A stretch of 64,000 nt of DNA from Carnegiea gigantea. Its lineage: Eukaryota > Streptophyta > Magnoliopsida > Caryophyllales > Cactaceae. Each line of letters opens with the position of its first letter. Position 1 is the stretch's first letter. The notes beneath the pieces were generated by a model, which saw nothing but the letters and a program-made list of their open reading frames with translations, was not told the DNA's origin and ran no database searches. Below, in pieces: positions 25,632 through 36,454 of the stretch. A program made the translations under genes and the position numbers. The stretch is from assembly GCA_029747015.1 (NCBI GenBank), contig JAKOGI010000571.1:236001-300000 (forward strand), written 5' to 3'.

Positions 25632-26331
25632 AGGCTGGGATGGGGAGTGGGTTGCCGGTTTTGACAAGTGTTGGTCGGTTTTTGGGTGGCTAGGATGCGT
25701 AGGGTGAGGCTCGTGCAAAGTGGCGACGTTTGGTGGTGGAATGGAGCGGTGGGGACGCGCGGTGTGGAGCTCCCCTTCACCGGCGACGCATGCCGACCGG
25801 TGACGCGTGCCCACCGGCGACGTCGCCAGGTGTCTGGCCGACGAGGGGGGGAGAGAGAGAGAGAGAGAGAGAGAGACGATTAGAGAGAGAGGGAGAGTAG
25901 AGAGCTAGAAGGAGAGGGGGGTCGGGGTCTCGGGCTTCTGAGGCCCGGCGTGGCCCCCCTTCCCTTTTTGTTTTATTTTTATTTTTTTTTTGCCTTTGGC
26001 TCAATTAACATCATTCTACTGAATCCTGATCCCGTACTTGCTAATGGTTAGGCTTAACTCGAATCGAAACGACCTTCAATCAACATTTCAATTTAAACTT
26101 TGGGATTCAACCAAGTAAAACGAAAAACGATTTTAAAAACTCGGTTTAGCGTTGATTCGATAATTTTGTAAATAAGTAACATCGATAGTAACATTAATCA
26201 AATAATCGTTCTTTTTAATGAATTTAATCGTTAAAAACTCACACAGTTACTAAAAATACGAATTTAGAACGTAAAAAGGAAATTTAATTAGCTTAACGGA
26301 AAACAAAAAAAATGTGGAGTCTTACATTTTC

Positions 26332-26950
26332 ATTGTTAATCCATGTTTAATTAGCTTGCTAGATTAGATTAGTTTCATTCTCCCTCCTCCCTGGTTCATT
26401 TTTGTTTTCATAATGGCTACTTCGGGTGTAGTTAGATTTTATGGTTTTCTTGTGATGATTAGTATCTAGTTTTTGCTTGAATTGTGATTAGCCTCTTAGT
26501 GGCTAATTGGTCCAGGATTGGGCCCAACCATACGTAATTTATATTTTCAACTGAGAGTTTTCTCTCATCCCTGCCAAGTGTTCGATAAAATACTTGAAAG
26601 AGCTTTCATCTATATTTTTAGACAGTTGGCTTATGTCGAGATGTGAGGTTAACTAGCCAATGTGGGGGAGAGAGTAGCCAGGAGTTGGAAATGAAAATAG
26701 TCCCAATCCTAGCAGGGTCCAAGAGTTGCTAATCTCATGCCCTAATTAGCCTAATCCCATAAAAATAGGTGGTTAGACTAACCGATGACTCTTAAGAGAG
26801 GGCTTGGGTGGTTTTTGATGGTGCAACCAACCACCTCTCATTGTAGGTATAGGTTAGGTAAATTAGGGCTTACCTTGATCATTTGGTTCGTTGATTGGTC
26901 AGATCATAATTCTAAGCCTTTCTTTTGTATTTATTACCTTCAATTAGCTT
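26332..26950. other. Probable continuation of the Athila-like LTR fragment
   Basis: Landmarks in order resemble the LTR of element A: a CCAAGTGTTCGATAAAATAC stretch (A has CCAAGTATTCGATGAAATGC), then a GAAATGAAAATAGTCCC stretch (A has GTATGAAAATAACCC), then a GGAGG/GCCAA-type tail. No coding motif is present. The right end is not clear. Confidence 0.45.
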
Positions 26951-27960
26951 ATCTTTCCTGCGTTCAATGGCAAGACTCTCTCTACACACGTACCTATCTA
27001 CAATTTCTCATAAACACAACTAAAATCCCTTAAAATTCAACTCAATCCATTTATATGAGCTCAATTTCACAAAGCATTCTCAAAACTCATTCTTCCATGG
27101 ATGCCCACATACTTCCAACAATATTCAGTCCCAAAATTATCTTAGTAACACCAAGTTCCCACAAGTTTATATTCATCCATGTTGGAAAAGCATATTTACC
27201 AAATAAATTGAGAAATAAAATGGCAAAATTAACATGGGAACTTAAGGCACGCCTCTAAAACAATAAGAACAACACCAAGAAAAGTGGGAGATGTGTGGTG
27301 GTGGTGCAGCTGCTGCTTCACGATGGCAATAGTGTCTAGTCCGCGACAGGGAGGACTAGGCAGGGGGCACATAGCAGAGGATGGAAAGAGGGATGTACGT
27401 GGAGATGGAGAAGAAGAAGCAAAAGAATGGGGCTTGGCTTCTTCAAGAATCTTACCTTTTTTTTTTTTTTTTGTAGTTTATTTATTTTACCTTGTTTTCT
27501 CTCTTGAAATTTAGTTTGGTCCTCCTTTTCCCTAGTGCTATGTTAGGCCTCTCATTTCTAGTTAGTTTAAACTATTGCATATTCATATCTATCTCCTTTG
27601 TTTTTGCTAAGATTAATATAAACAAGTTTCTTAAATAATTTTGAAAAAAAAAAAAGAATTTACCTCGCAATGAGTAATATGTACCCTTGCATCCATTTTT
27701 GATTGTTTATTCGCTTTAATTAATAATCTTCATGATGAGTATAACTTTTAACTATCTTTATAAATATATTAAGCTATATTTATGTATGGGTATTGAATGA
27801 CTTTATACAAAGCATTATTAGATCATGTTATGAGGCCAATTTGCCGTCTCAGCCTGAACTCGCATAAATATCTCAAATACCGAATTTAAATGTTTCACTC
27901 AACTTTGCTAAATTGAAATTAACTAAAGTACTCAACATGAGGTAGGTTTGGGCTATAATA
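26951..27960 (-). repeat. Possible LTR of a decayed chromovirus, no gene
   Basis: This AT-rich stretch lies left of a - strand polypurine tract. On the - strand its right edge begins TATTATAGCCCAAACC, resembling the TGTAATAACCCAACCC start of the Tekay-like LTR. Its left end cannot be fixed and no partner LTR is seen. It includes a poly-T run near 27459-27475. Confidence 0.4.
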
Positions 27961-28688
27961 GCCTGTCCTCATTAAAATAATTTTTCGTCCATGAAATTTG
28001 CAAATTTGAAAGAAGTACTTGATTGATCTCAAAATAAGTAAAGACTTTTGTTTCTTATTTCTTAATTAGTCTCCTAGGTAGCATTTGATGAGCAAAGGCT
28101 AGCCTATAAAGATCTAACTAGAGATATGCTTTTATTACAGAATTATTTCGACTCCATAATCTAGTGTCTCTAAAGCACACCCCTTATAAGCTAAGTTTTC
28201 AACAACCTCCACTGGATCTATTATGATATCATTATTTGGGCATGGAACATAGTTTGTAAGCTGTAATTGGAGTGAGATTCTACATATGCTCAACTACTGC
28301 TAGTAAAGCCAGTCTATAAGTCACCGCATGTAACTTCTCGATGATTTCATAGGGCCTAATATACTTAGGCCTTAGCTTCCTCTAATATTGAGTCTCCTAC
28401 GACCCTTTACAGACATCCCTTAGGGAATACTTTATCTCACAATTGACATCCTATTGATCTCCCTTGTTATCGGTGTGGCTATTTTATTGGCTTTTGCAGT
28501 CTTAATATGCTCTTCTATCTTCCTTAACATTTTAGGTGTCTTGGGTTAACTCCAGCCTGATAACTAATGCTTTATATAACCCATTCCAAAGTAGCTAGAC
28601 ATTGTTTGACATTCAATTCTTTTTATAAAAGCCCTTATTTTGTATTCTTGATTATATTATGTGCCCATAAGATCAAATTATCTACTAT
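27961..28688 (-). pseudogene. Chromovirus Gypsy pol 3' end, pseudogene (right of LTR)
   Basis: Next to 27961 the - strand carries a degraded polypurine tract and a TTCATGGACGAAA stretch like the Tekay TTCGAGGACGAAA. Further along, - strand frames give KLRPKYIRPYEIIEKL (family form KLSPRYIGPYEILE), a VTYRLAL stretch, and then NNDIIIDPVEVVENLAYK followed by ALETLDYGVEI (family form ...HVIDYEPIEI...NLSYEE...ILDRE). This is the integrase C-terminal region. There are many stops. The hAT element inserts at 28697 and the relic continues at 31693. Confidence 0.7.
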
Positions 28689-28696
28689 GTTCGGAT

Positions 28697-31684
28697 TGGG
28701 CCTGGGCAGTGGGTCGGTTCGAGTATTATCGGGCAAGGCTGATAACAAAAGAAGATGGGTTAGGTTAGTGGTGAACTTTTAATGGGCCGGGTCGGGTCAT
28801 AGGCTAGGCAGTCTTGTCCTGCCCAGTTTAAACAGGGCTATAAAATCTGGAAATTGTCAAACCCAGTTTATGATCACGGCACAAGTATAGGATTCAATTT
28901 AAAATGCCCAATGAGTACTCACAGCTACTGCCAAAAAACTAAATTAAAATTTTAAAAACTACTCTACCTGTAATACAGGCCCTTGAAGTGGTTCAAAAGT
29001 CTTGGGTACAAGTACACTTGTAACGATTGAGACCTCTAGTCTTGATATATTTCAAGAGCCCTTGCTACGCCTTGTGACAATCAGATTCTTCCAATATACT
29101 TGGGATCCCAGGACCTGACCTTCCTCCAAATCATAAACCCTGCGGCCTACAGCTTAAAAATTATTATTTACTGCTGGCAGTTGCCAAGAATGAAGGTAAA
29201 GAAGTAAATAATAGGCAATACTAATTAAGCTAAAGTAATTAGACAAAGATATACCTAAAAGAAGAGTCTTGTATCATCCTCCTCATCCGCATATGCTCGT
29301 TCCTCATTTGAGTTAGAATCATTATCAATCGTTGAAGTAGCATCATACTCTGCACATCACCAATCCTGCAAACATACCAATGCTTATATGGTCATGGGCT
29401 TCAATGCACTACGAGTCGGGGAGATGGTCTTTCCCCCAAGACTAAAAGGAGACTCCAACGCTACAATACTAACTGGAATAGTCAATAAGTCGCATGCCAT
29501 TATAGAAAGATCTAGATATCTCACCGAACTAGTGTGCCAAAAATCCAAAACATCCAACTCCAAGTTCAAATCAAGAGCCAGTTCCTCCAAGTACAAATCT
29601 AGGTGTGATCTACCAACTTGTGGCCTAGAGGTTTTACCTCTAAAACTATTGTAATCATTAAAATAGTTATCCCCAAAACCACTAGCAACAGAAGAAGAAC
29701 TTATAGTCGATGAAGTTGATGTTGAATGTAGTGGTGATAAATGTGATTCAACTTCCAATTATCAGTTATCAGACAAATCATCCCAAGAGCTTTTAATAAC
29801 ATATCCTTCACCTTATCTCTTTCCCCCATATACATAGATAACAATTCTGTTTTAGCCGTTGAACGACTAAATGGCACAAAATTCGGATTAGCTTTAAACA
29901 TCATTCGTCTAAAACCTTATTCCTCAACAGTTGCAAACGAATGAGCTCCTTCTACAATATAAAGCACAATTTCTTTACGGAGTTTATTCATGTCAAAGAC
30001 AAATTTCCTGCCATCATCACTGTCCCTATCACCACATTGATATCCACTAGGTCGTGCGGGACATCTATCTAAACGTCACTTTAAATGAGAAGTACCACTT
30101 CCTAGGTTAGCAACCAAAGTGGCTATACAATGCTTACATGCTGCAATTTTCTCACCTTGTACATTCATGCCTTATAAGAGCTCCTTCCACACTTTAGACT
30201 TTTTCCTCCTTCTGTGTTGTGGCCCTTATGCAGCACCATATTCACCATAGTCGTCTTCAACTACTTGCTTTGAAGATGTTGCTTGACTTTCCATGCCTAA
30301 GATATAAACAAGAACAGAATATTCAATTCAATATATCAAGTACTCACCACATCCAATAATGAATCATACAAATTACAAAGTGTATAAACAGAATATGCAA
30401 TTAGAGTGCACAAAACAAAGCCCTACTCCTATGGGCAGTGATCAAAGTGTATAAATAGAATTAAAGGGTTTAATTACTTTAACCAAAAAAAGAATTTAAA
30501 TGTAGATCAATAAGGCTCAGGCAAGGGTAGTAGTTGAACATACTCATAAAGGAATTACTTCTACCTAATGGCACTACAAAAGACAAAGCAAGCTAAGTTC
30601 AAGGAAATATGAAATATGATTGTCCTACAGTATGCCTGCAAATGATGTGGAAATTGCCTACATTAAGGGATCAACCTTTTGCCACCATTGGTAAATGAGC
30701 AAAAGGACATAACAGCCATGGTACACATGGTGCTAGAGCAAACCTTCGATCACACAGTTGAGTAATATCATGAAAAGAAAGCTATGCACCACTCACTTTG
30801 TGCCTGCGAAAGGAAAATTAAGGTATGTTCATGCCAAGACCACCAACGCGAAGGAGAAACATATATCTTTGAGTTGAACGAGGATGTAACTTCAACAACA
30901 ACCCAATCTTTGACAACAACAATCTAAAATCGAGAAAAACCAGCAGATAATTCAAGAACTGAAGGGTTGAGCAATAGCAACAAAACCCAAATTGCAGCAA
31001 AACAAATTTATCAATCACTAAATTTTATCAATCTAAAAACCCATTTTGAGAGAAAAGGGTTTACCTTGAAGCAGATATATTGCCCAGTTGCTGCCAGAGA
31101 GTCCCATATGCACCTCAGGGTTCAATTTTACAGGTGTTGAATGAGACAAGTTTATCAATCAAAAGGTGATGAATTGAAGTGTTTAAGACAAATAAAGAAA
31201 AGGGTTTACCTTGAAGCAATCAAACCAGATATGCAATGGTGAATTTCAGGTTGAGCAAAGGTTGAAAAGTCCTAACAATTTCACTGACTTCAATAGCGCA
31301 ACATGAATGAACCCTAGCAATTTACCCTTGATATGGCTCGTCTAAGATTGAGAATATTTACCGAGAGAGATCTAGAGAGACGACCAAGAGATTGAGAGAG
31401 AGATCTAAGAGATTATCATTTTATTTGCGACCCAGTCATTGAGAATTCTAGAAGCTATAGAGTTAGGGCTAGAGTCTCGTGCGATAAATTGCTTCCCTGA
31501 ATTTCTAGTTCACCTCAATAATCCCTTACCCATATCCTGACCCACGACTGACCCGGTTTCTGGTTTTGCCTCTAATTAAATGACACGTTAAAAGCCCAAC
31601 CCATTTATCTTTTAATGTGGGTATCGACTCTTTTTTTATGGGTCTGACCCAAGCGGTGGGGCCCCTACCCACTGCCCAGGCCTA
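28697..31684 (-). mobile_element. hAT DNA transposon with internally deleted transposase
   Basis: The 2,988-bp element has terminal inverted repeats of 18 bp with one mismatch: TGGGCCTGGGCAGTGGGT at 28697-28714, and its inverted copy at 31667-31684 whose complement begins TAGGCCTGGGC. It is flanked by exact 8-bp duplications GTTCGGAT (28689-28696 and 31685-31692). The 8-bp duplication and the inverted-repeat style are those of hAT elements. GGGCCGGGTCGGGTC-like words near the ends look like subterminal repeats. It sits inside the - strand chromovirus relic. The only gene relic is on the - strand. Confidence 0.93.
29384..30294 (-). pseudogene. hAT transposase pseudogene (BED finger fused to dimerisation domain)
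   Basis: Reading on the - strand from an ATG at 30294, a BED-type zinc finger follows (CKHC...SHLK...RC between about 30190 and 30050). Next comes the start of the transposase core (FVPFSRSTAKTELLSMY, then CLITDNW, about 29870-29770). The frame then jumps to the C-terminal hAT dimerisation domain (LDLYLEE, then DFWHTSSVRYLDLSIMACDL and IPVSIVALESPFSLGGK, 29660-29400). The whole RNase H-like catalytic core between TDNW and the dimerisation domain is missing, so a large internal deletion fused the two ends. A stop after about 22 codons and a frameshift near 29760 add to the damage. It is non-functional as a transposase. Confidence 0.85.
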
Positions 31685-31692
31685 GTTCGGAT

Positions 31693-32507
31693 CTTTGATG
31701 GCAACCTGTGACTTGAGTTTATAGTACCATTTTGGGCTACCAATGAGGAGATATCTTGTATTCTACCTTACCTCCCCAACTTGCTAATTTACATAGCCTC
31801 CCTCATCAAACTAGTTGAAGCGTTGCGAGATCTAAATTCAACGTTATTCATAAAGAGTAATAAAAATGATATTAGGGGTGCTGAAATAAAGATAGCAATG
31901 AGTCTATTAGGAATTCAAAAATAGTAGCCACAAGAATTATGATTTATAGATGTGGGTTACAATAGAAACTAAAAGACAGTCGTTAACCCTTAAGCCACAT
32001 CAATAAGAAAGATAAACATTGGATGTCATCTCTAATAGGATGTGGCTAGAAGGATGAGTTGTAGGTTAAATTGAGCTATCTTTGAAGGAATAAAAGATTA
32101 GCCTATCCCAAAATAAGGAGATGAAGTTATTCACTTACTTAATGCTACTTTTTAATCAGAGTTCTCACCACTCAATCAATCTATAATTAAGAATGAACTA
32201 GGATTACTTGGGCCATATAAAGAGATGATAGTGGACTATTCATGTATCCCTCACAGTAAACGTGTGGTTAAATGTCAAAATTGTAACCATGGTACTGACA
32301 TTGCATGGAATGGAACAACCACAATGACCAACAAAGGGCATATAGATAACAATCAAAGGGAGGTTTAGGGGAAAGAGTTCGAACTGTCTCATAAGAGAAA
32401 CATGTTTCAGCCACACTTGGATTTAACAATTGAATTACAATTAAATTCATAACAAATGGGTTTCAACAACATAACTCTCTAGCCAAAGATCAATATGAGG
32501 TCAGATT
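31693..32507 (-). other. Continuation of decayed sequence right of hAT; no intact gene
   Basis: The bases directly right of the hAT duplication continue the - strand chromovirus relic interrupted at 28696, but I could not assign particular pol motifs beyond about 31860. The rest is AT-rich with only short open frames. Element B is inserted at its right edge. Confidence 0.4.
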
Positions 32508-32795
32508 GTATCTGATAAGTGCTTAACGTATATATTATTTTTGGGTCATTTTTCTACATTTTTAGGAAAAATTATGGGCTTCATGCTATAATTTATACTC
32601 TTTTTCCTATTTTATGCTTGGTTATGATTGTTTGATGTGTTTTGCATGATTTTAGGCCCTTTTGACCCAGCATTTGACCCTCATTAGATGTATTTTAACT
32701 CCCCACGGGTGCCTTTGAGTTGCTATGCCCGTGGAAGGACGAAGAACAAAAAAATTTTGATTCTAGCCAGCAACACGGTCCGCCCGTGGTGGATG

Positions 32796-32808
32796 CCACG
32801 GTCCGTGG
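32796..32808. repeat. 13-bp palindrome upstream of element B TATA box
   Basis: CCACGG, central T, CCGTGG. It sits about 65 bases before the TATA box within a longer run of CCGTGGTGG-like words. The 3' LTR copy (59941-59953) has lost the last paired base. Confidence 0.8.
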
Positions 32809-32872
32809 TGGACGCATAACTGCTAGCCTGATCATTTTCCCTCATCATGTGGCTAATGTTGATTGTGTTTTT

Positions 32873-32882
32873 CTATAAATAG
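32873..32882 (+). promoter_or_regulatory. TATA box, element B 5' LTR
   Basis: CTATAAATAG, conserved in the 3' LTR at 60019-60028. The expected start is about 25-35 bases downstream. Confidence 0.75.
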
Positions 32883-33739
32883 GGCCATTTTCACAGCAAC
32901 AAAAGCATAATCTCATCATCCCATCATTCCATTTCCTCTCTTCAATTTCATTAGCTAGATTAGGATTTAGATTAGGGGGAGAGAGAATGAGTTGAAGTGA
33001 AGATTTGCAAGGATTCCATTTCGCGTTTGCATGACGGTTTAACCACGATCTTGATTGAGCATCTCTTTTTTCTTCTCTTCTCTTCTCTTCTCTAAATTTA
33101 GATTTATGTTTTGTAATTTTGATTGTCTTTGTTGTTTGATTTTGAATTTATGTAAATACTCCTTAATTTCTTGATCTTGTGTTGATATCGATTTTGAATT
33201 TGTTGGATTTTTTTATCAAATTCTAGAAGTTTATTGTATTGTGTGGAATTTGATCACTTTCTTGCATGTTGTGGGTGTTGAGTGAAGAACTAAAAGCTGA
33301 AATCTAATACCGGAATCTTAGGATTTGACTTGGTTATGTAGAGTCTTAAGAAAGCATACCGATTAAGAAACCATTAATTTGATAATCGCATGCATAATGG
33401 ACCTAAACGAATTGAGAGCCCTTGAGAAATGGTAATTGGTTAGATTAGGTATGTTGCTCCACCATGAAAGAGGGTTGTGATACTTCGATTATTGTTTTTA
33501 AAACAACCAATTGAGAAAGAAGTGCTCGATTGATACATGAATTAGGAGATTGCTAATTTTGTATAATTCCTTCACTTTTTATTCATTAGATTTGATAATA
33601 GAGTAGTAATATTTCATTCTCAAATTTGGAATCACTTAGCCTATCTTAAGGGAATATAACCCACTAGATCAACCTAGTATTTGTGGGATCGGCCTTGATT
33701 TTTGCTACAACGCTACCGTGCGCTTGCAGGCCTATCAAG

Positions 33740-33759
33740 TTTTTAGCGCCGTATCGGGA
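33740..33759 (+). other. Primer-binding site of element B
   Basis: TTTTTAGCGCCGTATCGGGA follows the LTR. Athila-type elements usually have TTTTTGGCGCCGTTGCCGGGGA here, so this is a mutated copy. Confidence 0.75.
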
Positions 33760-33975
33760 ACTAGTGTTGGATATTGGATTTTTCCTGATAGGTTTGACTA
33801 AGCATTTTATTTTTGTTTTAAAAAAATCGAAAAAAATTTAAAATTAACCCAAAAAAATATATTGAGAAGCAACAATGGCAATTTTCTATTTCCCCCACCT
33901 TGAGCATGAATTATTTTAGAGGTATTTTAAGCGTTTAAATGTATTTCTTGTTCATTGTGGTTATTGTGTGGGTAA

Positions 33976-34552
33976 ATGAAAAATATTGGACATTGCTGAC
34001 GAGGGTATAAATAATGAAATCCGTATTCTTTAAGAGTATTGGGGCTTTCCTTCTAAAAATGTCGATGAGGCATGGTATTTGCTTAAGTGGATTGCTTGGG
34101 ATTCATTTGAGTTTGAGAAGGCTAGTTGTGTTTCTAGATATTCATTCTCTGATCCTTGCGCATTCTATTCTAGATCTTGTTATGCTCCTTTTTAGTGTGA
34201 TTTCTATAAATCTTCTGACCATGAAACTAATTCGTGTCCTTATTATGCCTGCTATGCTTAATCTAACTTTGCATCATCTTAGGATAATACTGATGTTGTC
34301 CTTACCATACTTGATTCATCATTTCCTTTAACTCAGTGCACGGGGCTCGAGGCGAGTGAGCCTTTTAGGTTTGATGCTAGGTTTAGCATTACTGATGCAT
34401 GTTTTGAGTCAGAAGATACATTATAGGAGGTGCATGATATAGATAAGACTCCTTTGGAGGGGTCGCATGATGTGTTTATGCATGAAGAGTCTCCTAGCCT
34501 TAGTTTTGATGGGAATGTTCTCCCTAATCCTCTTGATGATTCCCATGTTTCC
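33976..34552 (+). pseudogene. GAG-like gene of element B, part 1 (interrupted by Copia)
   Basis: From about 34001 one + frame gives a Trp-rich segment (WGFPSKNVDEAWYLLKWIAW), then a Cys-rich stretch (CAFYSRSCYAP, CDFYKSSDHETNSCPYYAC) that could bind a metal, then an acidic tail rich in E, D and S (for example MHEESPSL). At least four in-frame stops break it. The Copia element interrupts the same frame at 34552, and it resumes at 45415. There is no protease or polymerase motif. It resembles the short GAG-like proteins of pol-less plant LTR elements; its role in particle formation is inferred only. Confidence 0.6.
34548..34552. repeat. Target-site duplication TTTCC (left) of the Copia element
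   Basis: TTTCC here and at 45410-45414 flank the Copia element exactly. Confidence 0.95.
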
Positions 34553-35968
34553 TCTTGATTTAGAGAGTACACAACCACAAGAGGGGGGTGAATTGTGGTG
34601 TCCGATTTTCGCAAGTTGCTGGTAAACAGTCTTAGGCCCTATTCGTACAGATTGTTCCTGAGATAAGCAGAAGCGAAAATCCAACAAAATTGAATGCGGA
34701 AATAATGGACACAGGATTTTTACGTGGAAAACACCTCTAGCCGAACTAAGGTGAAAAACCACGACCTACCTCTTGTAGGATTTAAACACTTCACTAAACG
34801 AGCTAATCACATTACAATAGTAACACACCTTGTTACAAATTGCAACCCACGTAACCGTCTTTCCTAAGACAGGTTACCCCACGTCCAAAATCCCCTTGAT
34901 TTGGACACACACTCAACTCACTTTTGTGAAAGAAGAATGTAAATAAAAACACCCTATTACAATGCTTCTCAACTAAGCTAATATAGGGTACAATGAAGTC
35001 CTAGTATGCCAACTTTGAAAGCTCAAATAACTCACTCACTAGACACGGTTTTCTTTTCAAACTTTTAAGCTCATGAACACTAAATTTTTCTCTTTGAAAA
35101 CCGATGCTTCTAAGGTTGTAAGAAGCCGCCTTTTATAGTGCTTGGAAAACAATTCATCAAATTTTTGGAAACTAAAATCCCTAAAGAATATAGAATTCTT
35201 TAGCCACAAGGAATGAGGAAACATGAGCTGGAAACACTTCCTAAACCGTGTGCATAAGGCGGTGATTCTCAGCAACTAGCCCATGTTTTTCTCAACAACC
35301 TTATCCACTTGCCAAAAATTGGATATTCTTTTTATTCAAAAAGATTTTGCAAATCTCCTTAGATTTTAATAACCGTTTTTAGGATAAGGGGTAAGATACT
35401 CCATAAAAAATCTTTCTTGCAAATCTTTGAAGAAGCTGCTCAAAATCCAAAAGATAAAAATCGTGCAAAACAGTTTTTCGCAGCTTATTCTGGAAACACC
35501 CTGATCGTCCTGTTTCCAGAGTTGTTTCGAAGGGTGATCCGAAATATTTTCCAAAAAAGCAAAACCGTTTCAAGTAAGTGGTAAGTTAAGACTTTCTGAT
35601 TGGCATATTAACAAGAGTCTAAAAATATGAAACCAAATTAAATCAAGACATCTTGTTGTAGCCACTAGTCAACTTATAGAGAGATGAATCTGCTGCAAAC
35701 ACTTCACAGAACCTGTTTCTCACGGCTGCACTTATATCCTATGCTTCAAACACTTCACAGGACATGTTTCAAACACCTTACAGAGCCTGTTCCTCATGGT
35801 TATTCTTACATCGCTGACTTGAGTACCTGTTCTTGATAAACCATTAGTCAAGCAGTTTTAATATATTGAAAAACAGCAGTAAGACCCTGTTGGTAAAGCC
35901 TGTTTGGAACAACAACAACTACTACAACACTTGGATTTGTTATCATCAAAACCTTATACATTCTAACA
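34553..35968 (-). repeat. 3' LTR of the Copia element
   Basis: On the - strand it runs from TGTTAGAATG to ...AAATCAAGA; the right LTR ends AAATCAACA, so the last dinucleotide CA is mutated to GA here. It contains a TATA box at 35129-35138. Short open frames in it recur in the other LTR and are not genes. Confidence 0.93.
35129..35138 (-). promoter_or_regulatory. TATA box, Copia 3' LTR
   Basis: CTATAAAAGG on the - strand, also present at 44571-44580 in the 5' LTR. Confidence 0.7.
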
Positions 35969-35982
35969 AATTCCCCCTTTTT
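35969..35982 (-). other. Polypurine tract of the Copia element
   Basis: AAAAAGGGGGAATT on the - strand, directly before the 3' LTR and after GTCATCATC, the arrangement usual in SIRE elements. Confidence 0.85.
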
Positions 35983-36454
35983 GATGATGACAAACCAAGT
36001 GACCATATTGACTTTCAAGGGCAAGTGAAGTGATTAGTACCAATTTTTCAAATTCACATGAAGCAGTTAGTATCGAAAAGATTGTAAGAAACTTAACTCA
36101 TCCATGGCAAAACTAAAATAATATTGGTCAACCTATCTTCCCCCTTTTGGCATCATTAAAAAGTAGGGGCGAACAGTCAAACATAGAGTGTTTGCTATCA
36201 CCACCACTTGGGTAATGGAGGGAAGTCAACAGGTGATACACTCAAGTGTGTTGGTACAGTAATGAGTTGGCCATCCTAGTCACACACAAGCAATTCGCAA
36301 CAAAAGCAAGCAAGGCAAAGCCAATCAAAAACAAGATAACCTGTCATTCATCAAAAGAGTGCAACAGAAAAGTACAAACGGAGAGGGAAGGAGAACCAAG
36401 AGAAGTTAGAATAGTCTTTGAGAACAACCGATGGGAACAGCTTATGGGGGGTGA

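Larger units (their letters stand above)
15351..26326 (-). mobile_element. LARD-like non-autonomous Gypsy element (Tekay-type termini)
   Basis: Two nearly identical LTRs (15351-19417 and 22224-26326) enclose 2,806 bp of non-coding sequence. Exact duplications TTTTC flank it at 15346-15350 and 26327-26331. The primer-binding site is next to the right LTR and the polypurine tract next to the left one, so the element reads on the - strand. LTR ends in that sense are TGTAAG and GGGGGTGTTACA, the same terminal style as the Tekay-like element at 1-11737. No gag or pol motif is visible, so mobilisation must have been in trans. Large LTRs with a non-coding interior fit the class called LARD. Confidence 0.9.
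22224..26326 (-). repeat. 5' LTR of the LARD-like element (4,103 bp)
   Basis: The same sequence as 15351-19417 with scattered substitutions and short indels. It includes the second 4 x 112-bp array, the TATA box at 25617-25631 and a longer GA microsatellite near 25850-25880. As the 5' LTR on the - strand it would hold the active promoter. Confidence 0.92.
32513..33737 (+). repeat. 5' LTR of element B (1,225 bp)
   Basis: Starts TGATAAGTGC and ends CCTATCA. It contains a GC-rich dyad at 32796-32808, a TATA box at 32873-32882, and a (TTCTC)n run near 33071-33093. Confidence 0.92.

Noticed and set aside
27284..27514. Possible host gene exon
   Set aside because: Short frame ending in a poly-T-derived Phe run, no splice context or domain, in a stretch next to a retrotransposon polypurine tract.
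35057..35573. Small - strand ORFs repeated at 44499-45014
   Set aside because: They lie in the two Copia LTRs over U3/R and show no protein motif.
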